DNA of 18,221 nucleotides from FEN-1297 sp046704565 (GTDB taxonomy: Bacteria; Bacteroidota; Ignavibacteria; Ignavibacteriales; Ignavibacteriaceae). Location of the stretch: assembly GCA_046704565.1 (NCBI GenBank), contig JBJKRP010000059.1, positions 1-18,221 on the forward strand, in the 5' to 3' direction. The translations under genes and the position numbers were made by a program. Numbering within the stretch: the first letter of the stretch is position 1; each line of letters begins with the position of its first letter. Positions 1-6,605 of the stretch are shown piece after piece. The notes beneath the pieces are model-generated. The model was not told the DNA's origin, did not search any database, and worked only from the letters and a program-made list of their open reading frames with translations.

Positions 1-1
1 C

Positions 2-82
2 TTCAACGGTTTTAACAGCGTAAGCAGGAATGACCTCCAGGGCATGAATGGAGTTCTGACTTTTAAATTTGGTAAATACTAA
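2..82 (+). CDS. C-terminal end of an unknown protein, possibly an outer-membrane beta-barrel (partial)
   Basis: Frame 2 is open from the window edge to a TAA at 80-82 and gives 26 residues ending in LTFKFGKY. Alternating polar and hydrophobic residues with a terminal aromatic residue are typical of the last beta-strand of outer-membrane barrel proteins, but 26 residues are too few to name a family. The stop lies 18 nt before the start of the DUF2279 gene, so the two are probably co-transcribed. It could also be the end of any beta-rich exported protein. Confidence 0.5.
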   Translation, partial: FNGFNSVSRNDLQGMNGVLTFKFGKY

Positions 83-100
83 TCCGGTAAAGAAAAACTT

Positions 101-1183
101 ATGATAAGAAAAAAAATGCAGCTAAGATTTTATTTAGCTTTTACAAAATTTTTCACAATTATATTAACGGCATCAGCGGCTTTAATTTTTAGCTCTACTT
201 CGTTTGCATTTCATATAAAGGCTTTGCCGGATTCGATGTTAACCCAAATGCCGGATTCTTCCAACCAGAATGAATTTGTTCCACTCTCTCAATTTACTTA
301 TGCGGGACAGAGACGTTATACAATGGATGGTTCTCTGCCTAGATTAAATACTAAAATAAAACCGCTTACTACTTCTATTCTGGGAGGAATTTATATAGGT
401 ACTTTGGTATGGCTGCATATCCATCAACAGAATGCCTGGTGGAGCGGTCAGAGAGGTAATTTCCATTTTGAAGAGGACTGGCAGTCCGCTCTCCAGGTGG
501 ATAAAGCCGGACATGCATTCGGCGGCTATATAACTTCGTACGTTATGAGCGAAGGATTAATGGCATCGGGATTTTCATGGAACGAAGCAACAATACTCGG
601 AAGCGCTTTTGGATTAGCTTATCAGACTTATGTGGAAACTGAAGACGGATTTGCAAAGCAGTGGGGTTTCAGCCCCTCCGATTGGTATTTCGATGCGCTA
701 GGTCCTATTTTCTTTCTATCCCAGCATTATGTTCCCGCGCTTCAGAACATAACTCCGAAATGGCAATATATTCCATCCGAATGGACTGGCGAGCCGGTTA
801 TAAATCGTCCCCGTACTTTTATTGATGATTACAACAGCTCAACATTCTGGTGGTCGCTGAATGTTTATCATATTCTTCCGGACAATTTGAAAAAGTACTG
901 GCTGCCATGGCTCAACGTTGCAGTTGGTTACGGTGCGGATGCTGTAGATGTAAAGTTTGATCCAAGCGGACCTCCCGATCAATTGTCGCAGCGAAGATAC
1001 ATTATTGGTCTGGACTATAATTTGGTAAAGCTGCTGCCGGACGGCGGCTGGTTCTGGAACTGGCTTAGGCAGAGCCTAAATTTTCTCAAGCTCCCTTCTC
1101 CTGCAATCGAGTTTACGGCGAGCGGCACTAAGTTTAAATTGCTTTATCCCTTCAGGATTAAGTTTGGCGACATTAAATTTTAA
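101..1183 (+). CDS. Exported DUF2279-family protein
   Basis: The 360-residue product begins with a basic tip (IRKK), a hydrophobic stretch at about residues 15-30 and a likely signal peptidase I site after SFA (residue 36), so it is exported. Residues 130-215 carry the conserved DUF2279 core: DKAGHAFGGY (134-143), a small-residue helix around GSAFGLAYQTYVE, then DGF and the SPSDWYFDALGP segment. The C-terminal 130 residues are rich in aromatic residues and beta-like, including an NVAVGYGAD stretch. DUF2279 proteins are envelope proteins of unknown biochemical role, common in Bacteroidota. The ATG at 101 is preceded by AAAGAA; an internal ATG at 116 would also keep the signal peptide. The 18-nt gap from the barrel-like gene upstream suggests a shared envelope function. 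Confidence 0.8.
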   Translation: MIRKKMQLRFYLAFTKFFTIILTASAALIFSSTSFAFHIKALPDSMLTQMPDSSNQNEFVPLSQFTYAGQRRYTMDGSLPRLNTKIKPLTTSILGGIYIGTLVWLHIHQQNAWWSGQRGNFHFEEDWQSALQVDKAGHAFGGYITSYVMSEGLMASGFSWNEATILGSAFGLAYQTYVETEDGFAKQWGFSPSDWYFDALGPIFFLSQHYVPALQNITPKWQYIPSEWTGEPVINRPRTFIDDYNSSTFWWSLNVYHILPDNLKKYWLPWLNVAVGYGADAVDVKFDPSGPPDQLSQRRYIIGLDYNLVKLLPDGGWFWNWLRQSLNFLKLPSPAIEFTASGTKFKLLYPFRIKFGDIKF

Positions 1184-1260
1184 TCTTAAAAGTGTTTGAA
1201 GTTTATTATCTATGGCTATAGATTAACGGTTGTTCTTAGAATTTGATAAGATAATGGAAA

Positions 1261-1268
1261 TAATTTTG
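1261..1268 (+). promoter_or_regulatory. Candidate Bacteroidota-type -7 box (TAATTTTG)
   Basis: TAATTTTG fits TAnnTTTG, the -7 element of the Bacteroidota primary sigma factor. It ends 39 nt before the proline dehydrogenase ATG. The nearest upstream TTTG (1242-1245) is only 15 nt away rather than the usual 19-21, so the -33 element is not convincing. Confidence 0.3.
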
Positions 1269-1292
1269 GTCGTTTCATCTTAAAAGATTTTT

Positions 1293-1300
1293 AGGAAGGA
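1293..1300 (+). promoter_or_regulatory. Ribosome binding site fixing the start of the proline dehydrogenase gene
   Basis: AGGAAGGA lies 7 nt before the ATG at 1308, a good spacing. It lies only 1 nt before the in-frame TTG at 1302, so the ATG is preferred as the start. Confidence 0.65.
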
Positions 1301-1307
1301 ATTGCTT

Positions 1308-2237
1308 ATGGGAATCTCCAGAAACATTTTATTATGGGGTTCAAAAAATCCCTGGCTTCTTAAACATGTTCCTAATTATACATTTGTAAGACGGGCGCTG
1401 AAGCGCTTTATGCCCGGGGAAAATCTTTCGGATGCGATTGAGGCTGCAAAAGTTTTCAACCAAAAGGGTATTTCTACAGTCTTTACACACCTTGGAGAGA
1501 ATATTACCCAGATGAGCGAAGCAGAAAAAGTTAAGAGTCATTACATCGACTTGCTTCATAAAATAAAAGAAGAAAGTATCCTTGCTGAAGTTTCACTTAA
1601 GCTTACGCAAATAGGTCTTGACCTTTCCTTTGATCAGTCACTTGAGCACTTTAACGAAATTGCGTCTGCCGCCGAGAATTCCGGCAACTTTGTTTGGATC
1701 GACATGGAAGGTAGTTCTTATACCGACGTTACAATAGACTTTTACCGGCGGACAAAAATGAACAATCAAAATACCGGCGTTTGTCTGCAGGCTTATCTTA
1801 GAAGGACGGAAAAAGACCTCAAAGAACTGATTGACATCAAACCTAATATCAGGCTGGTAAAAGGCGCTTACAGCGAAGTTGCAGAAATAGCCTTCCCGGA
1901 TAAAAGAGATGTAGACGGAAATTATATGAAGATTGCGGGGATACTTCTTGATCAAATTAAAAAGAATAATATAACTGCGGTTTTCGGGACACATGATTTG
2001 AAAATAATTGAAGAAATAGAAAGATTAGCGGCAGAGTTAAACGTACCGCATGATAAGCTTGAATTCCACATGCTGTACGGCATTAAGCCAAATGAGCAGC
2101 TTAGACTCGTAAGCAAAGGCTACAAGTTGAAAGTCTTGATCAGCTACGGCGAAGCCTGGTACCCCTGGTATATGCGCCGTTTGGCAGAGAGACCGGCAAA
2201 TGTGGGCTTTGTTCTGAAAAATCTATTTGCCCGATAA
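1308..2237 (+). CDS. Proline dehydrogenase family flavoenzyme, probable hydroxyproline dehydrogenase
   Basis: Monofunctional PRODH of 309 residues, the usual length of the single-domain bacterial enzyme. These FAD-dependent TIM-barrel enzymes oxidise proline (or hydroxyproline) to the pyrroline carboxylate and pass electrons to the quinone pool. Visible motifs are IDMEGS (131-136), QAYLRRT (161-167), RLVKGAYSE (182-190), FGTHD (226-230), EFHMLYGI (252-259) and the C-terminal RRLAERPAN (290-298), whose Arg pair binds the substrate carboxylate. In proline-specific enzymes a Tyr lies 13 residues before the Arg pair (Thermus Tyr275; E. coli PutA Tyr540). Here that position is Leu277, in KVLISYG. 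The Tyr is known to disfavour hydroxyproline, so its loss, together with the two downstream genes, suggests a hydroxyproline substrate; this is an inference. It is the first gene of a three-gene operon. No pyrroline-carboxylate dehydrogenase is fused or adjacent. Confidence 0.9.
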   Translation: MGISRNILLWGSKNPWLLKHVPNYTFVRRALKRFMPGENLSDAIEAAKVFNQKGISTVFTHLGENITQMSEAEKVKSHYIDLLHKIKEESILAEVSLKLTQIGLDLSFDQSLEHFNEIASAAENSGNFVWIDMEGSSYTDVTIDFYRRTKMNNQNTGVCLQAYLRRTEKDLKELIDIKPNIRLVKGAYSEVAEIAFPDKRDVDGNYMKIAGILLDQIKKNNITAVFGTHDLKIIEEIERLAAELNVPHDKLEFHMLYGIKPNEQLRLVSKGYKLKVLISYGEAWYPWYMRRLAERPANVGFVLKNLFAR

Positions 2238-2322
2238 AATAAGGCAGGATTGTTTGTGAAAAAATTCAAGCTGAAGATTAGAACTTGCATTCATGCCGGA
2301 ACATTAAATTAGAGAAAGTAAA

Positions 2323-3225
2323 ATGGAAAAATCAAATCGATTCGACTTAAGAGGCATCATGCCGCCGATAGCAACTCCGTTTATTAATAATGAAATTGCA
2401 TTTGACAGGCTTGCCGGTAACATTTCTAAATGGAATAAGACCGGCTTAAGCGGGTACGTTGTCTTTGGCTCTAACGGAGAGAGCGCATTTTTGACAATGG
2501 AAGAAAAGCTAAAGCTTATTGAGGCAGTTAAAGAGAATAAAGCACCGGATAAAAAATTAATAGCCGGTACAGGCTCGGATTCGATAAAGGAAACAATCGC
2601 CCTGTCAAATGAAGCGGCAAAGCGCGGCGCCGATGCTGCACTAATTCTTACCCCTTCCTATTACAAGGGCTTGATGAAAGGCGAAGCTTTTATAAAATAT
2701 TTTACCGCTGTTGCCGATGAAATTAAGATTCCCGTTCTTATTTATAACGTTCCGAAATTTACCGGCGTAAGCATTGAGCCGGAAATAGTTGCGAGGCTCT
2801 CGGAACATCCTAACATAACTGGTATAAAGAACAGCGATGAAAACATAGCGCATCATACCGAGATAATTAACTTGACACCAAAAAGTTTTACAACCATTGT
2901 TGGAACTGCTTCCATACTTTATGCTGGCTTGTGTGCAGGCGCAGTCGGAGGTATACTTGCTCTTGCCAACATCGCTCCGGATAAATGCGTTAAGATAGCC
3001 GAGCTAATTAATCACGGAAAGCTTGAAGAGGCAAGAAGCCTGCAGATGAGCTTAATAGCTCCTAACAAGGCTGTTACTGCAAAGTATGGAGTCCCAGGAT
3101 TGAAAGCTGCAATGGACCTTGCAGGCTATTTCGGCGGAATGCCGCGCCTGCCGTTAAGTCCGATTACCGTAGAGCAGGAAAAAGACATAGAACAAATTCT
3201 AATTAGAGCCCGGATTATTAATTGA
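2323..3225 (+). CDS. DHDPS/NAL-family class I aldolase, probable 4-hydroxy-2-oxoglutarate aldolase
   Basis: A 300-residue pyruvate-dependent (beta/alpha)8 aldolase. The Schiff-base lysine is Lys169 in GIKNS and the catalytic tyrosine is Tyr141 in YNVP. The substrate loop reads GSNGES (49-54) instead of the GTTGE of dihydrodipicolinate synthase. Human HOGA1 active-site residues Ser77, Asn78, Tyr168, Lys196 and Ser198 (as I remember them) map to Ser50, Asn51, Tyr141, Lys169 and Ser171 with a constant offset of 27. Further HOGA1-like stretches are PSYYKG, ALANI, LIAPNKAVT and the C-terminal VPGLKAAMD..GYFGG. HOGA splits 4-hydroxy-2-oxoglutarate into pyruvate and glyoxylate, the last carbon-carbon cleavage of hydroxyproline breakdown. 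The gene lies 85 nt after the dehydrogenase and 23 nt before an AGXT-type aminotransferase, which fits that role. Other family members (DapA, NanA, KDG aldolase) are possible on family membership alone. Confidence 0.85.
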   Translation: MEKSNRFDLRGIMPPIATPFINNEIAFDRLAGNISKWNKTGLSGYVVFGSNGESAFLTMEEKLKLIEAVKENKAPDKKLIAGTGSDSIKETIALSNEAAKRGADAALILTPSYYKGLMKGEAFIKYFTAVADEIKIPVLIYNVPKFTGVSIEPEIVARLSEHPNITGIKNSDENIAHHTEIINLTPKSFTTIVGTASILYAGLCAGAVGGILALANIAPDKCVKIAELINHGKLEEARSLQMSLIAPNKAVTAKYGVPGLKAAMDLAGYFGGMPRLPLSPITVEQEKDIEQILIRARIIN

Positions 3226-3248
3226 AGATTTATTGAGAGGAAATTACA

Positions 3249-4379
3249 ATGGAAGAGAAATCGTTTCGCCCGCCTGAAAGAATATTATTGGGACCCGGTC
3301 CTTCAAACGTGCATCCCCGGGTGCTTCAGGCAATGGCTAAGCCTACGATTGGTCATCTCGATCCGGCTTTTATAGAACTGATGGAAGAAACAAAATCATT
3401 GCTGCGGTATGCGTTTAAAACGGAAAACGAAATTACATTTCCGGTCTCAGGTCCAGGTTCTGTGGGAATGGAGACTTGCCTTGTTAATTTAGTTGAGCCT
3501 GGGATGAAAGTGGCAGTCTGCATAAACGGAGTATTCGGCGGAAGGATGAAGGATATAGTCCGGCGTTGTGGTGCTGAGCCTGTGGTTGTTGAAGCAGAGT
3601 GGGGCAGTGCAATTGATCCGCAAAAGCTTGAAGACGTGCTAAAATCAAATCCGGGTATAAAGCTGACTGCTTTTGTTCATGCGGAGACCTCAACCGGTGC
3701 GTTGTCAAACATAAAGGAGCTTGCGGAAATATCGCACAGGCATAACTGTCTTGTAATTGCCGATACTGTAACTTCTCTCGGCGGCATTCCGGTTAAAGTT
3801 GATGAATGGAACCTGGATGCAGTGTACTCCGGGAGTCAAAAATGTCTTTCATGCCCTCCCGGATTATCTCCGGTAACCTTCAACAATAAGGCGCTCGATG
3901 CGGTAAAGAACAGGAAGACGAAGATACAAAGCTGGTTTATGGACCTGAACTTAATTACAAGCTACTGGGGAAGCAGTTCACGCAGATCGTATCATCATAC
4001 TGCGCCGATAAATGCGCTTTACGGTTTGCATGAGGCATTGCTTCTTCTAAAAGAAGAAGGGCTGGAGAACTCATGGAAAAGACATAAGCTCAACAGCGAA
4101 AAATTTATTGAAGGTCTTAACCGCATTGGTTTGAAGCCGTTCGTTAAAGAAGAAGAGCGCTTGCCCGAGCTAATAGCAGTGACAATTCCTGACGGAGTTG
4201 ATGATTTGAAAGTGCGGCAATTTTTGTTGGATAAACATAATATTGAAATAGGAGCAGGGTTAGGCTCGCTTGCAGGTAAAATCTGGCGCATAGGATTGAT
4301 GGGGTATTCTTCAAATGAGGAAAATATATCTCTGTGCCTGACTGCGTTAAAAGAGGCAATGATAAAATTTAGGACTTAA
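3249..4379 (+). CDS. Alanine/serine-glyoxylate aminotransferase (class V, AGXT type)
   Basis: A fold-type I PLP enzyme of 376 residues that transfers an amino group to glyoxylate to make glycine, with alanine or serine as donor. Family hallmarks run the full length: LLGPGPSN at 13-20, the SGPG cofactor loop (67-70), HAETSTG (144-150), the PLP-ring aspartate Asp172 in ADTVTSLGG, the PLP lysine Lys198 in YSGSQKCLSCPPG, SYHHTAPI (247-254), GLENSWKRH and the carboxylate-binding Arg347 in WRIGLMG. Similarity to human AGXT continues to the C-terminus. Human AGXT has Trp in GIWGQR, where this protein has Phe (GVFGGR, 94-99). A GAGAGGAAAT ribosome site precedes the ATG. As last gene of the operon it would use the glyoxylate made by the aldolase. 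Serine-pyruvate transaminase activity is an alternative. Its last 11 bp overlap the converging phosphodiesterase gene. Confidence 0.9.
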   Translation: MEEKSFRPPERILLGPGPSNVHPRVLQAMAKPTIGHLDPAFIELMEETKSLLRYAFKTENEITFPVSGPGSVGMETCLVNLVEPGMKVAVCINGVFGGRMKDIVRRCGAEPVVVEAEWGSAIDPQKLEDVLKSNPGIKLTAFVHAETSTGALSNIKELAEISHRHNCLVIADTVTSLGGIPVKVDEWNLDAVYSGSQKCLSCPPGLSPVTFNNKALDAVKNRKTKIQSWFMDLNLITSYWGSSSRRSYHHTAPINALYGLHEALLLLKEEGLENSWKRHKLNSEKFIEGLNRIGLKPFVKEEERLPELIAVTIPDGVDDLKVRQFLLDKHNIEIGAGLGSLAGKIWRIGLMGYSSNEENISLCLTALKEAMIKFRT

Positions 4380-5133
4380 AATTCTTTTGAAGTTTTTCTT
4401 TCAGCCATTGTGCTCTGTCGGTTGTTATTCCGTCAATACCGAGTTTAACTAAACGGGCTGCTTCCATGTAATCATTGACAGTCCAGACTAACAACTTTAA
4501 TCCTGCAGATTTAATTTTATCAACCAGGTCTCTGTCGATCATTTTTCCGGCTTTTATATTCATTCCGTTCAAACCATTCTTCAAAGTTTTAAAAATAATT
4601 TCATCAATGTTGGGTTTCCAGAAACCGAGACGGCTTCGCTCAAGATTCCTTAGCCTGAAAATTTCTGTATCAGGTACATAGCTTCTTGCAAGAGACAATG
4701 TTTTAAGATTGAAGCCAATCAGCTTTACCTGGTTAGGATTTAGTTTGCTCTTTCGCAGCGCTGCCGAAAGATGGGGAAGAATTTCTTTGCCGCATTTAAT
4801 CTCGATAAATAAAATCTTACCCGACGGGACAGTTTGAAGCACTTCTTCGAGAGACGGAATTCTTTGATCAGTCCAGCGGTTCCCTTTGTAGCTGCCTACA
4901 TCGATCTGCTTTAATGCCTTAATAGTCTGCGATCTAATCTTTTTATAAATGCCGGATGTTCTGTTCGTATTGCTATCATGAATAACTGCAATTTTATTAT
5001 CTGCAGTTAAATGAACATCAATTTCAACGGCGCCGGCATCTCTTTCCCAGGCAAGATTGATTGAAGCCAGAGTATTTTCAGGTGCATCAAACGACTCGCC
5101 GCGGTGCGCTATTATCAATGCATTATCTTGCAT
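4369..5133 (-). CDS. Glycerophosphodiester phosphodiesterase (GDPD family)
   Basis: A metal-dependent TIM-barrel enzyme that hydrolyses glycerophosphodiesters to glycerol-3-phosphate and an alcohol. From the ATG at 5133 it is 254 residues long. Catalytic features are AHRGE (9-13), PENT (18-21), the metal ligands in VEIDVH (Glu37 and Asp39), the catalytic HD (52-53) and FIEIK (109-113). The C-terminal LLVWTVND and GIDGITTD motifs are also family-typical. There is no signal peptide or membrane segment, so it is probably cytoplasmic, unlike secreted GlpQ. An in-frame TTG at 5166 would add 11 residues. The ATG is preferred because it stands next to the conserved core and has AGAAAG upstream, but the choice is not secure. 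The gene converges on the aminotransferase gene, and the 3' ends overlap by 11 bp, leaving no room for a terminator between them. Confidence 0.9.
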   Translation of the reverse strand: MQDNALIIAHRGESFDAPENTLASINLAWERDAGAVEIDVHLTADNKIAVIHDSNTNRTSGIYKKIRSQTIKALKQIDVGSYKGNRWTDQRIPSLEEVLQTVPSGKILFIEIKCGKEILPHLSAALRKSKLNPNQVKLIGFNLKTLSLARSYVPDTEIFRLRNLERSRLGFWKPNIDEIIFKTLKNGLNGMNIKAGKMIDRDLVDKIKSAGLKLLVWTVNDYMEAARLVKLGIDGITTDRAQWLKEKLQKNFKS

Positions 5134-5444
5134 AGCTTTCTTTTGATCGATTAAAATTTTACTCAAAGAGAAATAAACGTTTGTTAACGGATAGGAAAAA
5201 TTTGACCGGATAAAGATAAATAAAAAAAATTTTTCCCGGCGCGTTCAACGATATAATTAATTTAATTGAGGTTGCTTAAATCATCAAGCTCTAAAAAATT
5301 ATTTATCTTTTAAGTATTATACTAGTTAAGAATTCCCTACCGAAAAAGCTTATAGAGAGATGAAGTACCGTTTAAACAAATTTAAGTAAGAATTCATATC
5401 TTTGTATGAACAAACAGTAAATAACATTACCTGGAAATGAACGA
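5134..5444. other. Divergent AT-rich intergenic region with repeated motifs
   Basis: This gap separates the divergently transcribed phosphodiesterase and FAH-family genes and has no convincing ORF. It holds an odd-length palindrome AGTAT-t-ATACT (5313-5323). A related pair of sequences also occurs: TTTAAG...TAAGAATTC at 5309-5335, and again at 5381-5395 with the central 12 nt missing. A candidate -7 box follows. It probably carries promoters for both flanking genes. Confidence 0.4.
5397..5404 (+). promoter_or_regulatory. Candidate Bacteroidota-type -7 box (TATCTTTG) for the FAH-family gene
   Basis: TATCTTTG matches TAnnTTTG and ends 40 nt before the ATG at 5445. No TTTG occurs at the usual -33 spacing; TTTAA is the nearest. 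The assignment rests on the -7 match and its position. Confidence 0.3.
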
Positions 5445-6287
5445 ATGAAGCTGGCATCGCTAAAAGATGGCTCGGTTGTACTTATTACCGGAAAGGAATT
5501 TATATATTTAAAACAGCTTGGCTTTAACGGAAGCATGCTTGACCTGATCTCCGAAGGAGATAATGAACTTAAAAGAATAAAAGTGGAAGCAGATAAAATT
5601 CATGAATGGGCTGAGTTAAATTCTGAAAGCTTGTCTGCTCCTGTTAAGAATCCTTCAAAGATTGTTGCCGTCGGACTAAACTACTTTGATCATGCAAGCG
5701 AGACGGGAATGGAAATCCCGAAGTCTCCTTTGATATTCTCCAAGTTCAGCAGTTCCATTACCGGACCGTATGACCCGATAATCATTCCGGGATCCGTTAC
5801 ACGGAAGGTAGATTATGAAGCGGAACTCGGAGTAGTCATAGGGAAAAGAGCGAGAAATGTTTTAATAGAGGATTCGTTGAACTACGTATTCGGTTATACC
5901 ATTATCAATGACGTTTCGGCAAGGGATATTCAGTTTGCAGACAAGCAATGGACGCGCGGCAAGTCTCTGGATACCTTTTGCCCGATGGGTCCTGTCATTG
6001 TAACAAGGGACGAAATTGCCGATCCTCAAAAGCTTGAACTTGGCTGCGAAATAAATGGAGAGATGCTTCAGCAGGGCAGCACGAAGTATATGATATTCGG
6101 TGTTGCGGAATTAATCTCAAGTTTGTCGCACTCATTTACATTTGAGCCCGGAGATGTTATAGCGACAGGAACCCCGGGCGGCGTTGGCTACAAAAGAAAT
6201 CCGCCCGTTTATCTTAAGCAGGGAGATAAAGTACGAGCATGGATAAAAGGAATAGGCGAGATGATAAACCACGTTGAAGTGAAATAA
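5445..6287 (+). CDS. Fumarylacetoacetate hydrolase family protein
   Basis: A 280-residue FAH-fold enzyme with the N-terminal extension (1-65) typical of the FAHD2 / 2-hydroxyhepta-2,4-diene-1,7-dioate isomerase subgroup. The catalytic core runs from GLNYFDHA (77-84, with the family's His83). Metal ligands are Glu125 and Glu127 in DYEAELG and Asp156 in INDVSARD. The core continues with GKSLDTFCPMGP (172-183) and ends with ATGTPGGVG (240-248). Family members cleave or decarboxylate 2-oxo acids and acylpyruvates or hydrate ring-cleavage products; sequence alone does not give the substrate. An oxaloacetate or acylpyruvate activity would fit the pyruvate/glyoxylate chemistry of the operon nearby, but that operon is separated by an opposite-strand gene, so this link is weak. 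GGAA stands 8 nt before the start codon. Confidence 0.88.
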   Translation: MKLASLKDGSVVLITGKEFIYLKQLGFNGSMLDLISEGDNELKRIKVEADKIHEWAELNSESLSAPVKNPSKIVAVGLNYFDHASETGMEIPKSPLIFSKFSSSITGPYDPIIIPGSVTRKVDYEAELGVVIGKRARNVLIEDSLNYVFGYTIINDVSARDIQFADKQWTRGKSLDTFCPMGPVIVTRDEIADPQKLELGCEINGEMLQQGSTKYMIFGVAELISSLSHSFTFEPGDVIATGTPGGVGYKRNPPVYLKQGDKVRAWIKGIGEMINHVEVK

Positions 6288-6605
6288 GAGGATCGACTGT
6301 CATTCTGTTTTAATAATTTGTTACGGTTTAAAAAATATTTCGTAACAAATACCGGGAATGATTTCGGATTTAATAACCGCGTTCCACCAGAGCACAAAGT
6401 TTTACAACAATAATTTGCAGAACAAAAATATTCACATACAAAATAGTCTTTTCCAAAGTATGAATTTATAAATGCCGGATTAACACATTGCTTCGGAGGG
6501 ATTTTCATACAGATAAAGAAGCTTGATTGCATACCCGGTGTGTCTGCCGGGATTAATTGAAATAAATTTTCTTTATATTAAAGCTTATCATTTCGGTTAA
6601 GGAAT
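6288..6605. other. 318-bp intergenic region with no supported gene
   Basis: No ORF on either strand looks real. The minus-strand frame through here continues into the antisense of the FAH-family gene and has no family motif. The region contains a perfect inverted repeat (6316-6350) just after the upstream stop codon. A short CCCGG...CCGGG pair lies at 6534-6551. TAAATTTT (6563-6570), a 7-of-8 match to TAnnTTTG, lies 35 nt before the reductase gene and may be its promoter. Confidence 0.4.
6316..6350. repeat. Perfect 10-bp inverted repeat with 15-nt spacer
   Basis: ATTTGTTACG (6316-6325) is mirrored exactly by CGTAACAAAT (6341-6350). It begins 28 nt after the FAH-family stop codon. The arms have only 3 GC pairs and no T-run follows, so it is a poor intrinsic terminator. 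It may be an operator or a transcript-end hairpin. Confidence 0.6.

Noticed and set aside
1208..1223. ATCTAT-ggct-ATAGAT hairpin before the dehydrogenase operon
   Set aside because: A 6-bp AT-rich stem is too weak to call an operator or attenuator.
6209..6532. 107-residue minus-strand ORF with many cysteines
   Set aside because: It overlaps the end of the FAH-family gene in antisense, has no ribosome site or family motif, and its cysteines are irregularly spaced.
6534..6551. CCCGG...CCGGG inverted repeat
   Set aside because: Arms of 5 bp are expected by chance and there is no T-run.
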